NCBI GenBank assembly: GCA_045649855.1
Contig: JAZRQN010000124.1
Span: 1-24,975 of the forward strand
Source: URNF01 sp045649855
GTDB taxonomy: Bacteria > Bacillota > Clostridia > Oscillospirales > Acutalibacteraceae
Length of the DNA: 24,975 bases
Direction: 5' to 3'
The stretch's first letter is position 1; each line of letters starts with the position of its first letter. Both the position numbers and the translations under genes were made by a program. This document shows positions 13,849-20,093 of the stretch, piece by piece. The notes below the pieces were generated by a model that searched no databases, was not told the origin of the DNA, and saw only the letters and a list, made by a program, of their open reading frames with translations.

Positions 13849-13876
13849 ATTATAAATGGTTAGAAGCGTTTTGTAA
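13849..13876 (-). promoter_or_regulatory. Sigma-A promoter of the M20 peptidase gene
   Basis: Minus-strand TTACAA (13876-13871), 16 bases, TATAAT (13854-13849), 21 bases before the start codon. Confidence 0.7.
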
Positions 13877-13895
13877 AAAATCAATTTAGATGTCC

Positions 13896-13924
13896 TTGCT
13901 ATAACTTTTGAAATGTGCTATACT
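13896..13924 (+). promoter_or_regulatory. Sigma-A promoter of the LysR gene
   Basis: TTGCTA (13896-13901), 17 bases, TATACT (13919-13924). It is back to back with the peptidase promoter, the usual arrangement for a LysR regulator and its target. Confidence 0.7.
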
Positions 13925-13942
13925 GTTTGCGAGGTGATTTTT

Positions 13943-14821
13943 ATGGATATTCTACAGTTGCGATATTTTTATGATAGTGCAAACTATCTGAGCATCTCTA
14001 AAACAGCGGAAAAATACGGTGTGCCGGCAACATCTGTTTCTGCATCAATACGTCGATTAGAAAAAGAATTGGGTTGCAAGTTGTTTGACCGCACGCCTAA
14101 TCGTATCTCGCTAAACGATAAAGGAATTATTATGCGAGACTCCTTGAAAAAAATTTTTAGTGAAATGGATTCTATGATCGAGGCAGTATCCGGCTCTATC
14201 GATGACGTAAAAGAAATTAAAATATTAGCGAAAGCTATCCGCGCGTTAATTACAGAACAAGTAATAGAATATAAGAAAAAGTATACCCATACCCGGTTTA
14301 AGCTGGTGGCGGATTTTGATGAAACCGACCTGGATGGTTATGATATTATTATCGATACAAAAAGCGATCAGTACCCGGGCTATGATTCGTTAGAGCTTGG
14401 TAAACAGCAGATCTTTTGCTATGTTCCGGCAGGTAGTGATTTATGCGCACACAAATATCACTTAAATCAATTGGCGCAGATGCCGTTTGTTTTGATGAGT
14501 CAACATGGAATTCACGGTAAAGTTTTTATGGAAGCATGTAAAAATGCAGGATTTACACCGAACATTGTTGCTCAGGTGAACGATTCTGCCTGCTTCCGGA
14601 AAATGATTTCGTCGGGAATTGCCATTGGTGTAACCGGCAAATTCAGCGCAGCGGTAGAGGGAAATACGCCTCTTGTTCCGCTGAATGTAACGGACTTTAA
14701 GCACGAACAAACCATCTGTATGTATTACAATAAAGAAAGCAATCATGGTAATACTGCAAGGTTTGTGTCATTTCTTCGGGAGAATATCAAAAAAGAGGGG
14801 CTCTATAGCGATTCCCTCTAA
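13943..14821 (+). CDS. LysR family transcriptional regulator
   Basis: A 292-residue regulator. The N-terminal helix-turn-helix is clear (LQLRYFYDSANYLSISKTAE, VPATSVSASIRRLEKELGCK, LFDRTPNRISLNDKG, residues 4-65), followed by a coiled linker and a periplasmic-binding-protein-like effector domain. ATG 13943 follows GAGGTG at a good distance; the earlier in-frame ATG at 13913 lies within the promoter. It is divergent from the M20 peptidase, which is its most likely target. YeiH-type exporters are also often paired with LysR genes, and a truncated one lies nearby. The AT-rich composition matches the accessory segment. Confidence 0.88.
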   Translation: MDILQLRYFYDSANYLSISKTAEKYGVPATSVSASIRRLEKELGCKLFDRTPNRISLNDKGIIMRDSLKKIFSEMDSMIEAVSGSIDDVKEIKILAKAIRALITEQVIEYKKKYTHTRFKLVADFDETDLDGYDIIIDTKSDQYPGYDSLELGKQQIFCYVPAGSDLCAHKYHLNQLAQMPFVLMSQHGIHGKVFMEACKNAGFTPNIVAQVNDSACFRKMISSGIAIGVTGKFSAAVEGNTPLVPLNVTDFKHEQTICMYYNKESNHGNTARFVSFLRENIKKEGLYSDSL

Positions 14822-14924
14822 CTAAAAGAATAAGCCGACGTTTTGGATTTTAATACCCCGCGGTATAATCTCCTGTCTTTTACAGATGTCGGCGGCGCAA
14901 TTTGTAAAATGATTGTAGTGCACG

Positions 14925-15048
14925 AAAAGGCTTCTCCTTGAGGAGAAGCTGTCAGCGGAGCTGACTGATGAGGTGGAATAAAACTGTGGCAACACCTCAT
15001 CCGACCTCGCCGGAGCTCGGCCACCTTCCCCTCAAGGGGAAGGCTTTT
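14925..15048. mobile_element. Palindromic MITE-like element, 124 bp
   Basis: The ends AAAAGGCTTCTCCTTGAGGAG and CTCAAGGGGAAGGCTTTT are inverted, with CTGATGAGGTG and CACCTCATCCG facing each other inside, so the whole unit folds into a cruciform with sub-hairpins (CTCCTTGAGGAG; CCGGAGCTCGG). The wording is very like short palindromic repeats I recall from many gut Clostridia genomes. It has no coding capacity and sits inside the spoVT-like copy 2. Near-identical GCAATTTGTAAAA and GCAAATGTAAAAA flank it, perhaps a trace of duplication. Confidence 0.65.
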
Positions 15049-15089
15049 GCAAATGTAAAAAGAGAAAGATATATGAAAGCAACAGGTGA

Positions 15090-15201
15090 CGTCGCGAGGG
15101 CTCACAGTGTGAGAAGAAGCGAGCGTAAGGAAGCGCCGCGGTCGACGATTGCGCCACGATAGGAGTGAGCGCAGAGTCGGGCACCGCAAGAGGAAAGGTG
15201 A
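15090..15201. repeat. GC-rich 112 bp insert bounded by AGGTGA direct repeats
   Basis: Compared with copy 1, this stretch interrupts the spoVT-like codons exactly between ACAGG and GTAGAATAGAGG. AGGTGA occurs at 15084-15089 and 15196-15201, as a target duplication would. The insert is visibly richer in GC than its surroundings and contains CTCAC-AGT-GTGAG and GAAGCG repeats. It has no ORF of note. It is possibly another small non-autonomous element. Confidence 0.45.
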
Positions 15202-15312
15202 GTAGAATAGAGGAATGTGCTATATTAGGCAAAAGTTATCGGATCACGCATAAACACTGGGGTTTCGGTGTTTTTTACATAGCAAAAGCGAGGTGAAATT
15301 CACCTCGCTTTA
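15202..15312 (+). repeat. 111 bp direct repeat, copy 2
   Basis: Nearly identical to 12537-12649. It carries the terminator 15252-15276 and the hairpin 15285-15311. Its last bases form the 3' end and stop codon of the AraC gene on the minus strand. Confidence 0.9.
15285..15311. terminator. Hairpin overlapping the end of the AraC gene
   Basis: A perfect 13 bp stem AAAGCGAGGTGAA/TTCACCTCGCTTT around one base. The AraC stop codon (15302-15300) and its last codons lie in the stem. On the minus strand TTTT follows, so the hairpin should end that transcript; on the plus strand it adds to the terminator at 15252-15276. Confidence 0.7.
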
Positions 15313-16091
15313 TATTTTTTACGGAAATCGGTTGGGGACATCACGTTTAATTTTTTGAAGGTGCGGCTGAAATTGCTGTTATCTGAAAAACCGCATTTTT
15401 CAACGATTTCTCCGATGCTGCAATCGGTTTCGGCAAGCAACTGCTTCGCATTGGCTATACGGCAGGATTTAAGATATTCCATAGGCGAAACACCGGTTGC
15501 CGCTCTGAAGCGGTGAGACAGAGAAGAAACACTTAAGTTTTGTTGCTTTGCAAGCATAGTCAAGGTAAACGGTTTTTGGTACTCGTTTTCAAACTGTCGT
15601 TTAACCTCTGCGACAACATCATCGTAGGTGTTATCAAAATCAATGGACATGCATCTGTAAACGGTAATCAGCAATTGTTTTATCAGTAGCTGTTCCATTT
15701 CATCTGAAAGTTTAGAGTCGCTGTTATGCTCCCGTAAAATGCTATGAAACAGATCTGTGATTTCTGCCACACACGAAGAAACGTTGATAATATTGCAAAA
15801 ATGAACCGGGCGGTCGGTCAAAAGCGAATACACGGGGCTTTTTCGATTGATAACGTTCGGGTCAATATGCAAAACAAACCGCTCGTATTCCTCCGAGCAC
15901 CCCGAAACCGAATGGTTTTCGTAACGGCTGAAAAGGGCAATGTCTCCGGCTTTTGCAAAAAGCTTTTTATTATTTACATAAAAATCAACCTCGCCCCTCA
16001 CCACAAATATAATTTGGTGGCAATCGTGAAAGTGGGGATATTTATTAAGCGGACGGGATGAATGGTAAACGGATCGTACCATACTTTGCAT
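15300..16091 (-). CDS. AraC family regulator of the catabolic cluster
   Basis: A 263-residue regulator. The N-terminal cupin domain (FHDCHQIIFVVRGEVDFYV, near residues 21-40) senses a small ligand. The C-terminal AraC domain has both helix-turn-helix units (FTLTMLAKQQNLSVSSLSHRF; CSIGEIVEKCGFSDNSNFSRTF, then MSPTDFRKKY). GAGGTG lies 7 bases before ATG 16091, and TTGCAA-17-TATAAT is the promoter. It is divergent from, and almost certainly regulates, the six-gene operon starting at 16230. Its last three codons and stop (KAR, TGA) are supplied by the repeat hairpin, so the repeat either trimmed the C-terminus or happens to end there. The domain itself looks complete. Confidence 0.88.
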   Translation of the reverse strand: MQSMVRSVYHSSRPLNKYPHFHDCHQIIFVVRGEVDFYVNNKKLFAKAGDIALFSRYENHSVSGCSEEYERFVLHIDPNVINRKSPVYSLLTDRPVHFCNIINVSSCVAEITDLFHSILREHNSDSKLSDEMEQLLIKQLLITVYRCMSIDFDNTYDDVVAEVKRQFENEYQKPFTLTMLAKQQNLSVSSLSHRFRAATGVSPMEYLKSCRIANAKQLLAETDCSIGEIVEKCGFSDNSNFSRTFKKLNVMSPTDFRKKYKAR

Positions 16092-16110
16092 GGTTTATCA
16101 CCTCGGTTTT

Positions 16111-16139
16111 ATTATAGCAATACAAATCGTATTTTGCAA
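16111..16139 (-). promoter_or_regulatory. Sigma-A promoter of the cluster AraC gene
   Basis: Minus-strand TTGCAA (16139-16134), 17 bases, perfect TATAAT (16116-16111), 19 bases before the start codon. Confidence 0.75.
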
Positions 16140-16141
16140 GA

Positions 16142-16197
16142 TTTACATAATTCAAAGCAATATTTATATAGCATATTTTAATAAACTGTATTAAAAT
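16142..16197 (+). promoter_or_regulatory. Promoter and inverted-repeat operator of the six-gene operon
   Basis: TTTACA (16142-16147), 17 bases, TATATA (16165-16170) is a modest sigma-A promoter. Directly after it comes a perfect 9 bp inverted repeat, ATTTTAATA (16175-16183) and TATTAAAAT (16189-16197), with a 5-base spacer across the expected start of transcription. That position suits a repressor or a stress on promoter clearance. AraC proteins usually bind direct repeats, so another regulator is possible. Confidence 0.5.
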
Positions 16198-16229
16198 CGA
16201 ATCACAAGGTGTAAAAGGAGCGAGGGATA

Positions 16230-17549
16230 ATGCCAAAGGTGTATACATCTTTTGATGAATTTAATAGTCAAAACACTGCACTTAAAACAGAGCTTCTGTT
16301 TTCAGATGATGTATCGGTTCTCGGAACTTCGATTGAAATATGCGGAAAAACGGCACCCAGCCGACTTGTCTGTCAAGCGATGGAGGGGTGTGACGGTACG
16401 GCAAACGGCAGTCCCGATATCCTCACCAAGCGTCGCTACGGGCGGTTTGCCAAAGGCGGTGCAGGTATGATTTGGTTTGAGGCAACCGCCGTTATGGAAG
16501 AAGGCAGAGCAAATCCTCGCCAACTTTACATAACTGAAAATAATCTTGATGATTTCAAAAAACAGGTTGAAGAAATCAAGGAAGCCGCGCTTAAAACAAA
16601 CGGATACGAACCGCTTGTTATTATGCAGGCGACCCATTCGGGAAGATACGCAAAGCCAAAGGGTATTCCTGAACCTCTTATCGCGTATAATAACCCGATT
16701 TTTGAGAAGGACAACCCAATATCTAAGGACAGAATCGTTACTGATGACTATTTAGACCGTGTAGGAGAAGCGTTGGTAAACGGCGCGTTGCTTGCCGAAA
16801 AAGCAGGCTTTGACGGGGTGGATATCAAATGCTGTCACAGATATCTGAATTCGGAACTGCTCTCGGCATATACCCGTGATGGCAGATATGGTGGCAGTTT
16901 AGAGAACAGAACAAGACTTCTCCGCGAAAGTGTTAAAGGTGCAATAGAAAACTGTTCAAGAGATTTTATAGTCTCGTCAAGACTCAATGTTTATGATGGA
17001 TTTGAGTATCCGTATGGGTTTGGTGTGAAGAATGACGGAAGTCTTGGCTTTGATGTTACCGAACCCGATTGGCTTATTAAGGAACTCTATCAATACGGTG
17101 TAAGATTGCTGAATATAACAATGGGAAATCCTTATTTTAACCCCCACGTCAACCGCCCGTTTGCACAAGGCGGTTACGAAGCGCCCGAGCATCCGTTGGT
17201 GGGCGTTTCCAGAATATTAAACGGCACTGCAAAACTCAAAGAATTAAATCCTCAAATGGCAATGATTTGTTCGGCCGTTTCCTATTTGGGTGTGGCGGCT
17301 CCCAACGTTGTAGCGGGGTACATCAAGGACAACAAGTTTGATTTTGCAGGCTTCGGCAGAACCGTTTTTGCCTATCCTGATTTTGCAAAGGATATCTTGC
17401 AAAACGGCAGTATGGATAAAAATGAAATTTGTGTTTGTTGTTCGAAGTGCACCGAAATTATGCGCAAACCGGGTGGCACCCCCGGTTGTGTCATAAGAGA
17501 CAGAGATATGTATGTGCCTATATACAAACAGCTTTGTTCAAAGGAGTGA
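16230..17549 (+). CDS. Old Yellow Enzyme-type FMN/Fe-S oxidoreductase, lacking the reductase domain
   Basis: A 439-residue protein corresponding to the N-terminal barrel of 2,4-dienoyl-CoA reductase/enoate reductase. Visible motifs: PSRLVCQAMEGCDG (FMN site), MQATHSGRY, DGVDIKCCHRYLNSELLSAY and RYGGSLENRTRLL. In the third, the usual first His of the His pair is Lys. Near residues 408-429, CVCCSKC plus a later GC supply Cys ligands for a 4Fe-4S cluster. Family members with this cluster normally run on into a 200-250 residue FAD/NAD(P) domain that is absent here, so electrons must come from another protein, perhaps the FAD protein four genes on. It probably reduces, or oxidizes to, an activated C=C or carbonyl compound. 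First gene of the operon; AAGGAG precedes ATG 16230. Confidence 0.85.
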   Translation: MPKVYTSFDEFNSQNTALKTELLFSDDVSVLGTSIEICGKTAPSRLVCQAMEGCDGTANGSPDILTKRRYGRFAKGGAGMIWFEATAVMEEGRANPRQLYITENNLDDFKKQVEEIKEAALKTNGYEPLVIMQATHSGRYAKPKGIPEPLIAYNNPIFEKDNPISKDRIVTDDYLDRVGEALVNGALLAEKAGFDGVDIKCCHRYLNSELLSAYTRDGRYGGSLENRTRLLRESVKGAIENCSRDFIVSSRLNVYDGFEYPYGFGVKNDGSLGFDVTEPDWLIKELYQYGVRLLNITMGNPYFNPHVNRPFAQGGYEAPEHPLVGVSRILNGTAKLKELNPQMAMICSAVSYLGVAAPNVVAGYIKDNKFDFAGFGRTVFAYPDFAKDILQNGSMDKNEICVCCSKCTEIMRKPGGTPGCVIRDRDMYVPIYKQLCSKE

Positions 17550-17554
17550 CGGAT

Positions 17555-19366
17555 ATGTTTAAAAAATGGCTAAACGACAACAAGGTATCGGATTTTTCGT
17601 TTTCAACCCGACAGTTCCCCAAAGCAGATGACCGTGATTTTTGGGGAAATACCTTAAATGAAGATCATGTTAAACACGCTGAAGAATATTTGGGCTATGC
17701 GTGGCCGCTGATCAGAGCTTCACAATATATGGAGTTTCAAAAAAGCGGAAACCGATTAGCGCAGGAGGAGCCTCATTTTGCCCGCAGACATGCCTTGCTG
17801 AACTTGTTTATAGGTGAACTTGCAGAACATAAAGGGAGATTTTTGCCCGATATCTGTGACGGCATTTTTGCTTTGTGCGAGGAGTCCTTTTGGGGGTTGT
17901 CGGCACATATCCGAGACACCAAACGGCATTTTTTGCCCGATGCGGTCAACCATTATATCGACCTGTTTGCCGCCGAGACGGCCGAGCTTTTGTCAGTGAT
18001 CTATCATATTATGTATGATGAGCTCAAGGCATACTGCCCCGAGCTTTTGGAGCGCATGGAATATGAGCTTGACCGACGGATAATAAAAGCGTATCTTGCG
18101 CATAGCGATTTTTGGTGGATGGGTAACGACGGGCGAACGGTCAACAACTGGAATCCGTGGATAATCTCCAATATACTTACCGTTTTCTTGATTGTAAGGC
18201 CTGAAAAAACAGTATTTGAAGAAGGCCTTTACAAAATGCTGAACGAGATAAGCCACTACTATGAAGGAATGCCTGATGATGGTGGCTGTGATGAAGGATG
18301 TGACTATTGGGGAGTTGCAGGGGGAAAGCTGTTTTCTTTCTGCGATCAGCTTTACATTGCCACTGACGGCAATATAGATCTTTTCAGCGACCAAAAGTTT
18401 CGTAACATAATACACTATGAGGTGAAGGTATACATAGGCGACTCATATTTTGTAAATTACGGTGACGGAAAATCCAGAATCAGCGCAAATCACAACCCCG
18501 ATCTTGTATATGCACTTTACGGCTACGGACTTCGCACCAATTCACCCGAATTTATGAAATTTGTAGCCACCTTAAAGCGAGCGGATAAAGATGAAGGTAG
18601 ATCTCCCATTTCACGTAGCTGCAGCATAAAATCCACGCTGTGGTCGTTGATATTTGCCCGCAGTATTGCTGCTGAGGACGAATATATCCAAAACGGTTCT
18701 TATGTTTTGCCGAACCTTCAGCACGCATACCTCCGCAACGGTAGGTGGTTCGCCTCCTTAAAGGGCGGTCATAATAACGAAAGCCACAACCACAACGATG
18801 TCGGTAATTATATGGTGTATTGTAATGCTGAACCGGTAATAATCGATGCGGGTTGCGGCACATATACCAAATCCACCTTCAGCTCCGATCGATATACAAT
18901 ATGGACAATGCAATCGGGTTATCACAACCTTCCCGTTATCAACGGTGTTGAGCAAAAGGATGGTGCAACTTTTAAGGCCGACGGCTTTGAGGCCAACGGC
19001 AACATTGCCGCAGCTTCATTCGCCTCGGCTTACCCCGAAACAGCAGGTGCACGCAACGTTAAACGAACTGTTAAGGTCACCGAAGAAGGTGTCAGTATTT
19101 CAGACGAATTTGAATTTATAAACGAAAACAATACAATCGAAGAACATTTTATAACTCTTTTGAGACCCGAGATCACAGATGACGGCGTTATTTTGGGCGG
19201 CAAGTATCTTTTGAAAACCGACCTTTTTAAAAGTATAGAGTACAAAAGCTTTGACGGAGATTTAAAACTCATAAATGCTTGGGGCTGTGACGGGGTCTAC
19301 CGCATCAGTGTCAGTTCAGAGTGTCAAAAAAGCGCTTCTCTTGAATTTTGCGTAAGGAGAATATAA
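17555..19366 (+). CDS. Heparinase II/III family protein (putative cytoplasmic lyase)
   Basis: A 603-residue protein with an N-terminal alpha-helical toroid (WWMGNDGRTVNNWNPWIISN, GGCDEGCDYWGVAGGKLFSF) and a C-terminal beta-sandwich of the PF07940 type (GGHNNESHNHNDVGNYMVYC, EPVIIDAGCGTYT). Such proteins are polysaccharide or oligosaccharide lyases that split uronic-acid linkages by beta-elimination, giving an unsaturated sugar. There is no signal peptide, so it should act on imported oligomers or small glycosides. ATG 17555 is chosen, with AAGGAG overlapping the stop of the previous gene; the frame is open upstream only as a shadow. The product's C=C bond would be a natural substrate for the flanking flavoenzymes (inference). 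The true substrate is unknown. Confidence 0.87.
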   Translation: MFKKWLNDNKVSDFSFSTRQFPKADDRDFWGNTLNEDHVKHAEEYLGYAWPLIRASQYMEFQKSGNRLAQEEPHFARRHALLNLFIGELAEHKGRFLPDICDGIFALCEESFWGLSAHIRDTKRHFLPDAVNHYIDLFAAETAELLSVIYHIMYDELKAYCPELLERMEYELDRRIIKAYLAHSDFWWMGNDGRTVNNWNPWIISNILTVFLIVRPEKTVFEEGLYKMLNEISHYYEGMPDDGGCDEGCDYWGVAGGKLFSFCDQLYIATDGNIDLFSDQKFRNIIHYEVKVYIGDSYFVNYGDGKSRISANHNPDLVYALYGYGLRTNSPEFMKFVATLKRADKDEGRSPISRSCSIKSTLWSLIFARSIAAEDEYIQNGSYVLPNLQHAYLRNGRWFASLKGGHNNESHNHNDVGNYMVYCNAEPVIIDAGCGTYTKSTFSSDRYTIWTMQSGYHNLPVINGVEQKDGATFKADGFEANGNIAAASFASAYPETAGARNVKRTVKVTEEGVSISDEFEFINENNTIEEHFITLLRPEITDDGVILGGKYLLKTDLFKSIEYKSFDGDLKLINAWGCDGVYRISVSSECQKSASLEFCVRRI

Positions 19367-19367
19367 A

Positions 19368-20093
19368 ATGAAAACAGCATTAGTTACAGGCGTTGCAGGC
19401 GGTATCGGCTTTGCAACGGCTGCATTATTATTAAAAAACGGTGTGGCGGTTGTCGGTATGGATATATGCCCTCAAATGCCCAAAGCATTAGACGGTGAAT
19501 TTACATATTTTCAGGGCGATTTAAGCCAAAAAGAATCCAGAGAAAATTATGTGAAAACCGCAATGGATCAGTACGGCAAAATCGATATCCTCGTAAACGT
19601 GGCAGGCGTTGCACCGAAAGTGCGTGCCGATATACTGGAAATGAACGAGGAAAGTTATGATTTTGTTATGAACATTAATACCAAAGGCACGCTTTTCTTG
19701 ACGCAATTGGTCGCCAATATAATGAAAGAAAATATGTCCGGCAGTATTGTCAATATTTCCTCCATGTCAGGTTACACAAGCAGTACATCTCGCGGAGAAT
19801 ATTGCATTTCAAAAGCAGGCGTGACCATGATCACAACCCTTTTTGCCGACCGCCTTGCAGAGTATGGTATAATGGTCAATGAGATAAGACCCGGTATCAT
19901 TGCCACGGGTATGACCGATAAGGTCAAGGCAAAATATGACGCTCTGATTGACGGCGGACTGTTGCCCATTCAGCGTTGGGGACAACCCGAGGATATTGCA
20001 AATGCGGTCTGGACACTGTGCAACGGTTCTTTGCCTTACGTCACAGGACAGTCGATCGATGTTGACGGCGGTTTCCATATAAGGAGATTATGA
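19368..20093 (+). CDS. SDR family oxidoreductase (FabG-like)
   Basis: A 241-residue classical SDR. The cofactor motif TGVAGGIG is at residues 7-14, VNVAGVAP follows, the catalytic Ser is in NISSMSGY and the Tyr-Lys pair in YCISKAG. RPGIIATGMT and VTGQSIDVDGG at the end are typical. An acidic residue after the second strand (MDIC) suggests NAD(H) rather than NADP(H). It begins 2 bases after the lyase stop, and its own stop overlaps the next start (ATGA), so translation is coupled. It likely oxidizes or reduces a sugar hydroxyl/carbonyl in the pathway. Confidence 0.9.
   Translation: MKTALVTGVAGGIGFATAALLLKNGVAVVGMDICPQMPKALDGEFTYFQGDLSQKESRENYVKTAMDQYGKIDILVNVAGVAPKVRADILEMNEESYDFVMNINTKGTLFLTQLVANIMKENMSGSIVNISSMSGYTSSTSRGEYCISKAGVTMITTLFADRLAEYGIMVNEIRPGIIATGMTDKVKAKYDALIDGGLLPIQRWGQPEDIANAVWTLCNGSLPYVTGQSIDVDGGFHIRRL

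Larger units (their letters stand above)
14863..15251 (+). pseudogene. Decayed spoVT-like 5' end, copy 2, split by two insertions
   Basis: It begins with GTATAATCTCC, 17 bases to a degraded -10, TTTTACAGAT and CAATTTGTAAAA, as at 23532. It is then broken by the palindromic element 14925-15048, resumes with GTAAAAAGAGAAAG and ATATATGAAAGCAACAGG, breaks again at the 112 bp insert, and continues into the direct repeat at 15202. It retains the ATG and MKATG codons (15074 onward) but cannot encode SpoVT. The open frame 14968-15162 is only this mosaic translated. With the features below it accounts for the 14822-15299 gap. Confidence 0.6.

Noticed and set aside
14968..15162. 64-codon plus-strand frame with MKATGDVARAH
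   Set aside because: It is translation of the palindromic element, the spoVT-like relic and the GC-rich insert in a row, not a gene.
15032..15232. Minus-strand frames across the repeat region
   Set aside because: They run through two inserted elements and a pseudogene; no ribosome site or conserved domain.
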